NCBI RefSeq assembly: GCF_026914185.1
Contig: NC_070570.1
Coordinates: forward strand, 1 to 64,000
DNA length: 64,000 nucleotides
Reading direction: 5' to 3'
Source: Puccinia triticina
Lineage: Eukaryota; Basidiomycota; Pucciniomycetes; Pucciniales; Pucciniaceae
In this document: in pieces, positions 33,421 to 44,974 of the stretch
How the letters are laid out: each line of letters begins with the position of its first letter
How positions within the stretch are numbered: the first letter of the stretch is position 1
Made by a program: the position numbers and the translations under genes
The notes under the pieces: model-generated
What the model was told of the DNA's origin: nothing
The model's input: only the letters and a program-made list of their open reading frames with translations
The model's database searches: none

Positions 33421-35566
33421 CTATTCATCATCATCTGTTCTAGAGCCTTTTTTGCTCCAGAGGTGCTTGATAAGATCTTGTGTGAGTTTTTTGTGTACCG
33501 GTGGTGACTCGAGCTCAACCTTTTGCATGCGTTGTTGAAGAAGACTGTATGGCTGAGTTCTTGTTGGAATGAGCCGAGTTGTTGCGGGCAACAAAGGATA
33601 TTTGACTATGGGGTGGACGTCTTCCACTATCATGTTGTGAAGAATCACACATGTAGCCATGTGTCAGACACTGAGACCCTAAGTCCATGTGTCTACAATG
33701 CACAGTTCATGTCTTATAGCCTAATGGTTAAAGACTGCTTTAATGATTGACTCATGTACAGAAAGTCAAGAGTTCAATTCCCCGCTTTACATTAATTGTG
33801 TACCTTTTATTTCAATGTACTGTTATTATGTACTTACTACATATTTCACACTCTTTTAAGTATGTAATTAAACTTTTACATATGTGTTTATACAGAGAGA
33901 GATAATCTTATCTCTCTATGTATTTGTCCTGATTAAGCCTAATATATGTACAAATAGGGTGATTACATCCATATTTATGTAAATCCCCTTCTGAATTCTG
34001 TGTTCATTCCTCTCCTTGGAGTTAAGGATCCCTCAGGTCCTTGACTGGAAGGAGGGAGCTGATCCTGTAATATAAAAGGGGGGATCTTTCCCCTGGAGAG
34101 ATCTCCCCCCAAAGATTATTACACATAAAAAACCCGCCAACCTTACTGAGTGGGGTTTATAATAATCAAACTAACCTTATTTCTCTCTACAGTCTTCTTC
34201 TCCTTCAACTCGTGTATTTTCTAGTTACAGGTGATTGTTATCACACCTGTAACTTAGAAAATAATCCTTCTTTGTTCTAAAGCTACGGCGCCGGCTCGAG
34301 TCATTGCCGCGTCCCCTTACTTTTGTAAGGGAGCTAGCCCCTCCGCTACCTAGCGTCAAGGTGTGGTTTATTCCCACTGGCTCTTTGAGCTATAGTGCGG
34401 CCCCATCTCCGCTGGCCGCTGCCCAAGCCGCTACAGCGTGAACTTAAAATCCATCAGAGCCACGTCACATAAGAGACAAGCCCTGACACCATGATTGATG
34501 CGAGGTCGCCAGGGTACCAATGTTGAGCAGGAATTGAGGGGATCGCAAATTGAATCTGCAGAGCTGCAAAGGCTCGCTTGATGTCTTTTCTGAGGGATTC
34601 TTGAGCCTTGGTGAAGTGTTTTGTTGCTGCATCTTGTGCTTCAAGCCCCTTTGAAGCAATCAATGTCGACCACTTTGGATAGATCCCGTCAACGAGATAA
34701 TAACATTTATTTTACTTATTTCCAGAAACTTCAAATTCCACCAACCATCCTGTCCCACCTAGAACAGATCCAAAGAGTGGGGATTGTTCAACTACATTGA
34801 TATCGTTCAGAGAGCCGGGTGTACCAAAAAACGTATGCCAGATCCACGTGTTTTTGGTTGCAACTGCCTCCAAGACTATCGTTGGTGAATCTTCTTTACC
34901 CTTGAACTGCCCTGCCATGGATTGCGGGCATTTCTCCCAAGCCCAGTGCATACAGTCAAGGCTACCAATCATGCCTGGAAATCCTCTCCGTGTATTTTCT
35001 TTGAGAATATATTGCAAGTCTTCTTTGTTTGGTGATTGCAGGTAATAAGGTCCGTAGATCTCTTGGATAGCTCCGCAGAATATCTCTAGGTTTTGGCGAG
35101 CTGTTGTTTCTGCTAAGCAACAGTATTTTTCCGTGGAGTCTAGTGGCAGTCCATATGCAAGCTGATGGAGAGCGGCCGTGACTTTCTGATGAGGGCTTAG
35201 TCCCAACTTCCCAGTACAATCAGGTTTCCGTACATAGTAGGGGAACCGTTTGGTGAGATCATCAATAATCCTCACAACCAAATGCTGCTCCATTCAATAT
35301 TGCCGACAGAAGTCTTCATCGTCGTATGCTGTTTCGAGGTTGAAGTAGTCTTCCATGAGCTTTTTGTGAAACAAGACATGGTTTCTTTCCTTGTTGGGAC
35401 ATCAATTGCGTTCGGATTTGATGGGAGTTTCATCTTCAGAATCCGAGTCACAGAAACGCTGGACAATGTCAGCTGGCTCTTCGAGGATATCTTGGATCAG
35501 AGCACTTCCACGGTTGATGTGATTTCGGAAGTCCAGCTGGTTGATGTCCAAAGGGTCTTCTTCCAT
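33421..35566 (-). pseudogene. Harbinger DDE transposase, interrupted
   Basis: From ATG at 35566 to the stop at 33421. Subtracting the solo LTR (827 bp) and its 5-bp duplication leaves 1,314 bp, exactly 438 codons in one frame. Landmarks: FPYYVRKPDCTGKLGLSPHQ with HTH-like region, GMIGSLDCMHWAWEKCP (first catalytic Asp), FFGTPGSLNDINVVEQSPLF (second Asp), YYLVDGIYPKWSTLI, and CVILHNMIVED with the C-terminal Glu. Three in-frame stops remain: TGA after KSERN, TGA before MEQHLVV, and TAA before NKCYYLVDG. All fit C-to-T changes of CGA, CGA and CAA. The enzyme would cut and paste DNA at TTA/TAA sites, but this copy is inactive. Confidence 0.85.
33662..34488 (-). mobile_element. Solo LTR inserted in the Harbinger transposase (827 bp)
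   Basis: Termini TGTCAG...CTGACA with a perfect 5-bp duplication CCATG (33657-33661 and 34489-34493). Excision rejoins ...GDLASIM and ATCVILHNMIVED in frame. It contains an A/T-rich promoter-like region and a tRNA-like stretch (33715-33790), which is part of the LTR, not a gene. Minus orientation is tentative. Confidence 0.9.
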
Positions 35567-35769
35567 GGTGTCTACCGATGTGGTTGGTTGGTCTAGCTGG
35601 CAGCTACCAGCGGCTACCGATGCACTTGCACTGGCTAAGGAAAAGTTTCCCCACTGTAGCCAGCGGATAGCTTCAACTGGTGCGGTTGCGGGGGTCTGGC
35701 TAGTGCTAGCCGGGTATTGGGTGACTAAGTTAGCTCAAGCTAACTTAGCCACCAATGCGGATGCTCTAA

Positions 35770-36520
35770 GCTGGTCATTGAGTTGGAAGAGGCCGCGCTT
35801 GACAGCCATAATGCCCTGGTCATCTACCCGCGGCCTCTCCAAACTCAAATACAATGACCAGTGCACACTGGTCATCAAGAAAAGGAAGCCCTAGCCGGAT
35901 TACCAGCACATGCTGGTCATTGATCTGGCCTTTCCAAGCTTGGGAGGCCATATATGTTGGCCACCCAGCTTGCAAAAGAAGAGCTGAATGGTCAGTATGT
36001 AATGTTCATTGCGCCAGTACTTTCCCAGCGCAATGTCCAGTACATACTGGTACTTGAAGCTAGGAAAGGTTGGTCTCAATGAAAAATATGTATTACTAGT
36101 CATCAAACTGGCTTTTTCCCAGAAAAGTGACCTGTACTCAAGTGGATGGTGTCCCCACTTGATGGCCTATACACACCAGTTACCAAATGGAGAACCCCTC
36201 TGCTCAATGGCAGGTACACACCAGTCACTGATTGGAGAATCCTTCAGCTCAATGACCATAAAACCAGGATCATTTATGGGAGGATGTCTCCACTTGATGG
36301 CTGGCAATCTACATATGGCCATGAATTGGACACACCCTCCACTCAATAGTTGTCCAACATTCATCACATGAAGGGTATCTCCACTCAATTGCTGTACAAC
36401 CAGGTCATTTAGTGGAGAGTGTCTCATCTTGATGGCTGATACACACCAGTAAGTGTAAAACTCCACGGTGTACCAGGCATCAAGTGAAGGTACCCTCCAT
36501 TGAATTAACAGTTTTCACAC
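35770..36520. repeat. Degenerate palindromic repeats
   Basis: Recurring tgaccagca(ca)tgctggtca and tcaatggcc / ccacttgatggc words in both orientations at irregular spacing of 30-60 bp. Similar grammar is seen in the hAT MITE centre (26950-27480) and at 52680-53060, though the words differ. Non-coding. Confidence 0.5.
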
Positions 36521-36958
36521 CCTTGATTGGATCAAATATCAGTCTTAGTTGCACATAAGATCAAACTCCTTGAAGCCTGCTCCTTGCATGCTCACACATA
36601 TGACATCAGCTAGTGTTACCAAAGAAACATATGGTTTGGCACTCCCTAGAGAGTGCCACATATTCCTCCCTGGTGAAAGGAATTGTGTGGTTTGTAAATT
36701 GTTGATATGTTGTTGAACTTTTTCAAAGCCCAAAACAGTCTCAGAAACGTTTCTAAACCAGAAACGTTTCAAATTGGTTGCAAGAGATGTTTCTTTCAGG
36801 AACCCTTCAAACAAAGCACAAAAAAGAACGACATCTTCTCAACCATGTTTTACATAACATTTCTCAAGAAGAAACAAGATGAACTAGGGAGAAAGTTAAA
36901 CCGCGGCTCCTATATTTGGTCCCTGGCCCGCCGGCTATGGTGAAACCCCAGACACTAA

Positions 36959-37343
36959 GGCCCCGTTTGGCACCAATATAATTATAGGTGATATAATCGC
37001 TGATTAATTCAATAAAAAATACAAAATTCAACATAAAGCCTCCAATTTTTTTTGTAGGCAACCTACAGTGCTGGTCTCTTCAACTGTGAACCCAGAATCA
37101 ACTTATCCAGCCATCTTCAGCACCATAATACCATTATATCACTTCATATTGGTTAAAAGTGATATAATGGTATTATGGTGCTAAAGATGGCTGAATCAGT
37201 TGAATCTGATTTCAAAGTTGAAGAGACCAGCACTGTAGGTTGCCTACAAAAAAAATTTGGAGGCTTTATGTTGAATTTTCCATTTTTTATTGAATTAATC
37301 AGCAATTATATCACCTATAATTATATTGGTGCCAAACAGGGCC
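36959..37343. mobile_element. Tourist-like foldback MITE (385 bp)
   Basis: GGCCCCGTTTGGCACCAATA at the left and its inverse at the right, flanked by TAA (36956-36958 and 37344-37346). The whole element is one near-perfect palindrome of two arms of about 190 bp meeting near 37151. It sits about 120 bp upstream of the secreted-protein gene, so it could influence that promoter. Confidence 0.9.
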
Positions 37344-37464
37344 TAAGGCTGCTTCTGGATCATAAAAATACAAGAGGGCGACAAACTCTTCAATTGCTCC
37401 AGGCAGAGACCAAACGGGTTGGATTTCACTTCACGCTTTCTTTGCTTCCCCGTCAATGCACGAC

Positions 37465-38918
37465 ATGTTTTCAAAGCGCCGACTATTGGCCTCTCTTGTT
37501 TTGTGCTGCTTTCAAGCAGCTCACTACATAGCCCGGCCTACCCCATCATTGCAAATCAGTCGTGAGGCAGATCAAGCAGCAGAAGGTATTTTCCTCCGTT
37601 TCCTCTTCTCCCCCATCGTCTGCATGAAATGCGCAAACCATGTGATTCACTGATCCCTCGAAACACGGAAACCACTTTCTTTCTGTGTCTAGTTGCCGTG
37701 GATAGTCGAAACCCTTCGAGCTCCGAGATCATTTTGTCGCTCTTAAATGGATCTCCAGACCTCCGACCAGCCACGCTTCCAGTCGCTCATGATAAACGTC
37801 AGCTGCCTGCCTCACTGCGTAACCAACTAAGCTAAAATGAAGCCTTTTCGTGATTAAAATCTGTCAGGTATAGGGGTTACGGTCTGGCCGGAGTGGAAAA
37901 AAAGTACTTACTACATTCCATGGCATCGCTTTCTTTTCAGCACTTCCACGATTTTGGGAACTAATGCTAGAAAACTTTGAATCATCAATAGGGCAAGAAG
38001 CAGTGGATGAGGAATTCAGTCTTTTGGGTACACACTTCTCAATTTTCAAGCAGCAAGTTGCGAGAGACAATACAATCATCGGCTATCATCATAAGTACAG
38101 GAGGCCAAAGAGTGAACCCGTAAGCGGCGCGACTCTGCTAACGCGGAATAAGGAGTTACAGAAACCCATCCAAGAGCTACAAGAGATTTTCAAGTTAATA
38201 GAAGCTTGTACGCAACATTGGTTGTTCAAGCTTACTGATAGGGAGGAGCAGATGGTTCTTGGTTCTCAATACGGTGCTATGTGGCGATTGGTCAAAAAAA
38301 TCTTCAAAGGAATGAAGTTTGTATTATATTCAGATTAATTTAAACATTGTTCGGAAGATTGGGATCTCTAATCAATGGCCACCTCCTTCCAGATTAACTG
38401 AGCTTAACAAATCCGAGGGCCCAAGCTACACAAATACAATCGAAAAATTATGGATGAAAGCGAAAGAACTAGACGCCGCATCAGATAAATACAAACTTCT
38501 CGCGGGGACCGGGACCGCTCCTGAGCCAGAAAAAATGCCGGAGGGGGTTCATTTGGATTTGGTCATGAATACGATTACATGGGCATGGCTCAAAAGATTG
38601 AATAATCTGTTACATACAATTGGGCCGATTACACCGTCGAAGTCCAGTCACCCACACAGAGTACTGTATCTTTTTGATCTCCTTTTCCTCCAGCAATTGG
38701 TGTTCAGAACCGTTGAATTGCTTTACAACAGAGAAATTATCCCCATAGAACATCTTCAAAAATTCTTTACCTTGAAGCGTACACAAGAAATCGCACAAAC
38801 AAATTTACGTGCAACTAGAGATATTCCCGTGTCTCAACTGCCAAACGCAGTACAACTTGTGACTCCTAGAATGTATTCCTCCTTGTGGCTCCTTGCACCT
38901 CAACTGGGCGGCCTCTGA
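37465..38918 (+). CDS. Predicted secreted protein, unrecognised (candidate effector)
   Basis: Four exons (37465-37585, 37693-37818, 37941-38316, 38393-38918) join without a stop to 382 codons. Donors GTATTT, GTAACC, GTTTGT; acceptors ctag, tcag, ccag; phases 1, 1 and 2 all agree. The N-terminus MFSKRRLLASLVLCCFQAAH has the charged-hydrophobic-polar order of a signal peptide, cut perhaps near residue 23. The mature part is helical, with LPRFWELMLENFESS, MWRLVKKIFKGMK and ITWAWLKRLNNLL as marked amphipathic segments, few cysteines and no membrane anchor. I recognise no enzyme domain. An export signal, no known domain, short exons and a transposon-rich subtelomeric setting are typical of rust effector families, but that role is inference. 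Exon 2's donor could instead be GTCAGC a few codons earlier. Confidence 0.65.
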
Positions 38919-39108
38919 AATTCAGTTATTCAATTTTTTTTGGTTGATTTGGCTACAAAATGGTTTCCCTGCTTTTCTTCAAAAATGGCCATGTAGTCAC
39001 AAGTATCCCATCAGTTATACTCTGAATTGCCATTCACACCAATTAAGTTACAAAACGGTACATGGGTTAGTGTTATCAGTCTCAAAGTAGGAGTGCCTGC
39101 TTGGAGCT

Positions 39109-39266
39109 TGTTGTGAAAGACAAAAGTGAAAAACCCTTGATGTGTATTACATGCTTGGAAACTAGAGATATATATATATAATTGGGCAGAAAGTACTACA
39201 TAGTTCCATAACCTTCTATGCAAGGTTTGCTCAACTAACTCCATACTTCTCCAACACTCCTCAACA
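39109..39266 (-). repeat. Copia 3' LTR (158 bp)
   Basis: Ends TGTTGTG and CTCAACA in plus orientation. Matches the 5' LTR with only a handful of differences once the MITE in the latter is removed, so the insertion is not very old. Confidence 0.93.
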
Positions 39267-39348
39267 CCCCCCCTCAAACCTTGCATCCTGCATCCCCTCC
39301 ACTGATAACAATAAAGAAAGTAAACCAATAAAAAGAATAGACACAAAG

Positions 39349-40101
39349 TCAAACAGAAAAGAAATGATTTCGAGCCTTTGTCTGATTTACTGGACCCAAT
39401 CTTTTGGTGAATACATCCGCCAGCTGTTCCGCAGTTTTGACCCAGTTAATTGTGAGATTGTGCCGTCTAATCATATCATTGGAGTAGAAAAATTGTTGGT
39501 CCAAATGCTTGAGGAGTCCCCGGGAAGCATTATCCTCCATGACCAGTATCGCGGTTTTGTTATTGCACAGGACAGTACCATCAACCTTCTTCCAACAATT
39601 TTCAATCAGATTCTTTAAGAAAATTAGGAATTCAATTCCCATCCCCATTGATATATATTCCGCCGCACAAGTAGACATTGCCACAGTTTTCTGTCTCCTT
39701 GAACCCCAAGCTACCACCGCTCCCCCTAACTGAACCACAAACCCAGAAGTTGACTGCAAAAATTCTCCCCCCCAACCCGCATCAACCCAAAGTTTGAGTT
39801 CCAATCCTTTTGGAGAAATCAAAAGCCTATTGTTAGCCGTTTGCTTGATGTAACCAATAAGATGTCCCAGTGCCCGCCAATGTGATTTTTGAGGATTCTT
39901 TGAGTATTGAGCCAAGTAGTTTACTGCATAGGAAATATCAGGTCGAGTGCCTAGTGCAAGATAATTGGCACAGCCAATAAAATGTTGATATTGAGTAACC
40001 TCCACCGGATCATTTGTGAAGCCGGTGAACAAATTTTTGTCAGGCAAAGGTGTTGTAGTCGGTGTGTTAAGCCAATCCTGATCTACCCAGAAATCCAGCA
40101 A
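39349..40101 (-). pseudogene. Copia RNase H domain
   Basis: C-terminal end of the polyprotein: QYQHFIGCANYLALGTRPDI, DISYAVNYLAQYSKNP, the RNase H core (LWVDAGWGG, VAMSTCAAEYISM) and the ADVFTKRLG motif typical of copia just before the 3' LTR. RNase H removes the RNA strand during reverse transcription. Uninterrupted from 40101 to the stop at 39349, but cut off from the polymerase by a 1.2-kb insertion. Confidence 0.9.
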
Positions 40102-40103
40102 CC

Positions 40104-41326
40104 ATCAATCACAAGGCTGTCACACCTCAAGACTAAATCCCATACCTCTTGCCCCCTTGTCAGCAAAGCCCAAGGCCCTCAACATCCCCACTCAATGGTC
40201 ATACCCTGGATAATAGTATTCCCTCTTACCACACTCTTCCTCTCTTGGATAAACCCTTTCCCTAGTCTCAAACATCTAACCAGATCACATGTTACCCCCT
40301 TCTTCTAGTTTTTCCTTAGAACCATGTGCTCAAATATGTATAAGCACCCTTGAAACCCTTCACCCTCCAAACTCAAAATGATACACATTATACTAGACAT
40401 AGCCCTAAACCCCACATAGATTATTACTTCCTGAAACACCTTACTCCTCCTATCTTAGATCCCTATATTACTTCTTCCTGAAACACTTCCTGAAACTCCT
40501 AACTCCTCCTATCTTAGAGGATCCTTACCGGTCGAGCCATGTTGGCGCAAGTTTTGACTCGCAGCTGTTGCAAACTAACTTAGCGACAGCGATTCAGCCG
40601 TATCGGTTTGGCTTTCGCGGGGTGGAGCTGAGTGGTGGGCGCGGGAAATGGCAGTTAGCTTCGAGCTAACCGTCACTGAATGTAGTGACGGTTAGCTGAA
40701 ATTCAAGCTTCTCACTAATTTAGCTTGGGCTTAGCTACACCCGGTGTGGTTGAGATTGGTGGCTAAACTAGCTAATTTTGAGCTAAACTAGTCACCAGTA
40801 AGGATGCTCTTAGATCATAGAATATTCTACCCCTGTTATGTCTCACATATCCCCTCCTCCAACTAGGAAGATTGCACCATAGCCCCCAGAAGATGGCATC
40901 ATCCCCACCCACTATTACACCATCATGTGACTCCTTGAACCACTACTCTGACCACATGGCTGTCTCATCCTATAGAAGTAGAATGTTCTATTCTTCCCTG
41001 CAGGTTATCCTTGTTTCCTCATGTCTCCTCTTTCTTGTGTATATAAACTGGGTTGTTTTCCTCTTCATTTGTTCCCCATCAGATCCCATCAGAAATTACA
41101 GAAATTACTGGTCAGCCTTCATTAGCCTAGTTTATGCCAATAAATCAGATTGGACAAACTTGTTACCTGTGAATTAAAGATATTAGATTAGAGAAAATTC
41201 CCCAGACATACCTCAAGAAATCTCCATTGCCACACCTTTCCATAAGATTCCACACTCTTATATTCTTTTTCTTGTTCCCCTGAGAGGCAGCCCTTCAAGC
41301 ACCAATTCCCTCTCAAGCTCTATTCA
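40104..41326. mobile_element. 1.2-kb insertion between copia RT and RNase H
   Basis: Separates MWNFS of the polymerase from LDFWVDQDW of RNase H. It may be bounded by a 3-bp CAA. It includes a TATA-like tgtatataaactgggttg near 41040, suggesting LTR-like DNA, but no matching termini were found. A Harbinger-type MITE is nested within. Confidence 0.55.
40517..40809. mobile_element. PIF/Harbinger-type MITE (293 bp)
   Basis: Flanked by TTA (40514-40516 and 40810-40812). Termini GAGGATCCTTACCGGT and the inverse of GAGCATCCTTACTGGT, with inner gctaacttag / ctaagttagc words as in the Harbinger element at 32809. Confidence 0.8.
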
Positions 41327-42424
41327 TCCCAAGAGAAGTTCCACATCGGGAGAATAGATTTCTTGAAGTACCGTTCTGTGCCGTCCCCAATTTGTTTTGC
41401 AAATTGTGATTGGGAGAGCTGAATTACATTTTTCCTTTCCACATCAATACCAACTACCCTTGAAATTCCATATTCCCATTTTATCTTCAGATGTTCTTCC
41501 ATACCCTTTTTAACTTCATCCTGCAACTCCTTGCTGTTGGTGAACACAACACCATCATCCACATGCATCCAAACCAACAACAAGCCATCACCTTTTTTAC
41601 ACCAATAGATTGACTGTTCAATTTCCTCTACTACAAACCCCAGTTTCTCCATTACCGACCAAAAGAATTTCCACCAACATTGAGGCGCCTGCTTTGTACC
41701 ATACAGTGCCTTTTTCAGCTTCAGCACTTTGCCTTTGAGTTCAGGGCACAATTCCACCGGTGGTCTAACATATATTTCCTCATCAATGGGGCTATGAAGA
41801 TATGCTGTCAACACATCAAATGTATTGATTTCCCAGTTGTTGATTTCTGCCAATGCAAAGAGCACTCGAAGAGACGATAAAGAAGCCGTTGGCGCAAATT
41901 TTGCAAAGCAGTCAACACCAATGACTTGAGTAAAACCCTGCACCACAAATCGTGCCTTGAATCGAATAATCAAGTTATCGGGATTTTGTTTCAGAGCAAG
42001 AACCCATCAAGAGCCAGCAATCTTCATGTTCGGATCCTCATCCATAACATCCCAGACACCAAACTCATTAAGCACGTTGAGTTCATCTAGACATGCTTTT
42101 TTCCACGAGTCCCACAGATCCGATCTTTTTGCATGCTTTAGATTCTTTGGTATTTCCAGATCAGGAATTTGAGGAATTTGGTTGATCATTTGGTCCTGTT
42201 CATCACAAATTACATCCACTGGTACCTTGCCAAGCTGAAGTTCCAGCTGGTTCAGCATAAAATCCACGCTTGCCTTGTTTGACGTCTTTGGAGGGATAGG
42301 TTTTCCAGCATAGTCCACAAAAACCGCTGCTGACGAGGATATAAGATTTTTTGATTGAGCATCCCAAAAATACCAGCCCTGACCATCTTCTGAGTAACAG
42401 ACAAGAAAACAGAGCTGTCCCCGA
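41320..42424 (-). pseudogene. Copia reverse transcriptase
   Basis: Minus strand from the hAT insertion to 41320. Begins GQLCFLVCYSEDGQGWYFWD (the junction downstream of integrase), then the polymerase: FKARFVVQGFTQVIGVD, ALYGTKQAPQCWW and the catalytic WMHVDDG. This is the RVT_2 type that copies the element RNA into DNA. A TGA interrupts GS-WVLAL at 42007-42009 where CGA (Arg) is expected. The frame ends at the 1.2-kb insertion. Confidence 0.9.
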
Positions 42425-44966
42425 TAAGGTTCCAATCCGGTGCCCCGGGTTTGGGTATTGCCTTCCCAAGATCCGAACCCGGCGTATCCGGACCCGACAC
42501 CGGGTACCCGGCGGATATCCCCAAAAATTGTGATTTCGAGGCTCTGAGGTGTGTTTGGTGGGAATCTGAGCTCTTCTGCGTGAATTAACGCTTGACCATC
42601 GCTTCCACGACCCAGAAATGGCCCCCAAACGCGCCGCTAGTGACTCTGCACCCATTGAGATCGATTCAGCCTCGGAAGACGAACCAACAACGCGGCCAGT
42701 TGATTCTGAACCCAAAGCTTCCATCAAGAAAAGCTGGGTTTGGCAATATTTCAAGATGACTACCACGAACAATGCGTCTTTCAACGTGTGCCAGGTCAAC
42801 AAGACTCCCGGAGGTAGAGACTTATGCCTTAAAAAGCTTGCCGTCGACGGGAAGGGATCAACCAAAAGTATGATCAATCACTTGGACCGCTGCCATAAAA
42901 TACACGAAGGAAAATTGGATACCGGTGCAATCACGAAGTTCTTGAAAAAAGGGAAATTACCAACGAAACTCAACCGCGACTCCTTGACTGCCACAGTTGC
43001 CCGCTTTTTCATCAACTGTAACATTCCTTATATTGTTATCAAAGACAAGGAATTTCGCGAGCTCCTTCGACTCTGCAACCCAGAAACAAAAAATCTTATT
43101 TGTACTGCAGACACATTGGCTTCGTTCATTCAGCTAACCTTTCAACAGGGACAACAAGTCCTCTGCAAACAGCTCCGCGGAATCAAGTCCCAAATCAGCC
43201 TAACCTGCAACACCTGGACGTCCCCTAGCAACCAATCAATCCTAGGAGTAACAGCACACTGGATTGACAAGAATTTTTCTCTTTGGTCGATTGTCTTAGC
43301 TGCTCGGATTGCTGATGGAACTCACACTGGAGTTAATCTAGGAAAGCACTTAATAGAGGTGCTGAAGTCTTTCGACATTACCAATAAGGTATTCTGTATC
43401 ACAGCCGACAATGCAACAAACAACAGCACAATGAGCTCCTATATATTGACTCAAATTCAGTTCAATAGTCAAAATTGTATGCTTGGTTGTATGGCGCATG
43501 TGATCAACCTCGCCGCGCAAGCAGGAATAAAATCTCTCTTCCAACCACCGCCACCACCACCCGAAGTTCCGCAGGGACTATCAATCATCCTCAATGATGA
43601 ACCAGTGGCAGATCCAATAGAATTCAAAAGCGTTGTTTCTCAAATCAGCAGCCTCACAACCTTCTTAAAGCGCTCCCCTCAAAAAAAAGCTGCATTCTTA
43701 GACATCACTATTCGCTTGATGGGGAAAAAATTATCAATGATTTATGATGTAGCGACCCAATGGAATTCGACGTTTCACATGCTCAGGAGGGCATATAGTC
43801 TTTGAGCTTGTATTGCGGAATTTTGCGAAGCCCACAACTTGAGTGAGAAGTACGACCTTACACCAGGGGAATGGGATAAAGTCAAGCTACTCTGTAATTT
43901 CTTGGAGCCTCTTGAAGAAGCAACAGATACGATCTCGCCCGAAAAAACTCCGACTTTGGTCCTTGCAGCACCGGTATACATTTGTTTGATGGAAAAGCTT
44001 ACAGAGGTACAAATCTTTTCAATCTCGTCTAAGCTTGTATCAGTATTAATAATCATTGTACTTGTCAAACTTTTCCTAACGTATAGGCTTCTAAGAAATA
44101 TGGCGCTCAGGGACTGATTCCGGCCGCACAAGATATGCTCAACAAGCTGAAGGGATATTTCAATTCAGCAATCAACAAACCTGTTTATCTATGCTCAACT
44201 TTGCTTGACCCACGCATCAAGATTGACATCCTTTCTCCAGAAGTCCTTGCAATGATGACTCGCAGCAGGAAATCAATTATCGACGACTTTCGGAGTGAAG
44301 CCAAGAAGTACATGAATAACAGATACAACAAAGACCACATAACAGACGAACCTTCCGAAACAGCGCCTAAGAACACATTGAAGTCTAGCCTTTTCAAAAA
44401 AAAGAAACAAAAGATGTCGTTGCTGGATGAAGAGGTCAATTACTATCTGAGCTCTGAATGCAAAGAGGAATCTTGTGATCCTCTAGTCTTCTGGAAAACG
44501 CACTCCGAACAGTTTCCAACCCTTGCGACAATGGCTCGAACATACCTCTTGGTACCTGCATCCAGTGCTCCAACCGAGAGAGCTTTCTCTGCCGGTCGAT
44601 ACATCCAGGACTATACACAAAATCGGATGAAAGTCGAAACTCTTGAGTCCCTGATCTGTCTAAAAGACTGGCTAGCTGAAGCCATCATCAATGTCAATAA
44701 CATCAAATTACCAACTTTGTAGCTTTTTTTCTTTCATATATCAGTTGTCTTTGCAAACAAAGTAGTCAAAAAGTCCTCTCTTTTGAGAGGTTCCGCTGCC
44801 ATGTTGCAGCAGAGGATTGAAGGTGAAAAATGTCTCTCCTCTGCCCCTCTCCTATACAGAAATACCCGACCGGATACCGGGTATCTCTGGACCCATCCCG
44901 TGACCCGACCCGACCCGGTATCCGGTCGGGTATCACCGGATCATCGGGGTCCGGATCGGAACCTTA
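42425..44966 (+). mobile_element. hAT transposon inserted in copia (2,542 bp)
   Basis: Termini TAAGGTTCC(A/G)ATCCGG in inverted orientation, flanked by 8 bp: GTCCCCGA (42417-42424) and GTCCCCAA (44967-44974), one mismatch. Removing it rejoins the copia protein (VKLDDWG then QLCFLVCYSED). Subterminal regions are full of gggtacccgg-type words, as in the hAT MITE at 26819. Confidence 0.93.
42618..44722 (+). pseudogene. hAT transposase
   Basis: Exon 1 42618-44006, an 80-nt intron 44007-44086 (GTACAA...GTATAG), exon 2 44087-44722: 674 codons in phase with one internal stop (TGA at 43803-43805 after RRAYSL; CGA likely). Order: basic N-terminus, BED-like region ending MINHLDRCHKIH, DDE-type RNase H fold (SLTCNTWTSPSNQS, CITADNATNNSTM, LGCMAHVINLAAQ, ATQWNSTFHML) and C-terminal dimerisation domain (VPASSAPTERAFSAGR). 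Family members usually have Asp where this protein has the Asn of CNTWTS; if so, a catalytic residue is lost (GAC to AAC). The enzyme cuts and pastes with 8-bp duplications; this copy is probably dead. Confidence 0.92.
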
Positions 44967-44974
44967 GTCCCCAA

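Larger units (their letters stand above)
32809..35766. mobile_element. PIF/Harbinger transposon (2,958 bp)
   Basis: Begins GAGCATCCGCATCGGTGGCT and ends with the inverted copy (...GCGGATGCTC). The 3-bp duplication TAA occupies 32806-32808 and 35767-35769, the hallmark target of PIF/Harbinger. It carries both expected genes in convergent orientation: a Myb/SANT-like accessory protein at the left end (plus strand) and a DDE transposase on the minus strand. Both are mutated, and the transposase also contains a solo LTR. MITEs at 28715, 29063 and 40517 share its termini and could have been moved by an active relative. Confidence 0.9.
30791..36675. mobile_element. 5.9-kb TIR element, CACCAGGG family
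   Basis: Starts CACCAGGGGGGGATTTGTGG and ends with the inverted form; about 34 of 38 TIR bases agree, including an inner agagagtgcc palindrome. Both sides carry AAA as a 3-bp duplication (30788-30790 and 36676-36678). The TIRs are homologous to those at 6602 and 7702. The interior is mostly other insertions: a MITE, a 28-bp palindromic array, a complete Harbinger element and a repeat made of tgaccagca/tgctggtca palindromes at 35770-36000. No transposase belonging to this family was found. Confidence 0.75.

Noticed and set aside
33709..33800. A tRNA-like stretch (tagcctaatggttaaagac ... gagttcaattcccc).
   Set aside because: It lies within a solo LTR fixed by perfect CCATG duplications and cannot form the anticodon and acceptor stems of a tRNA.
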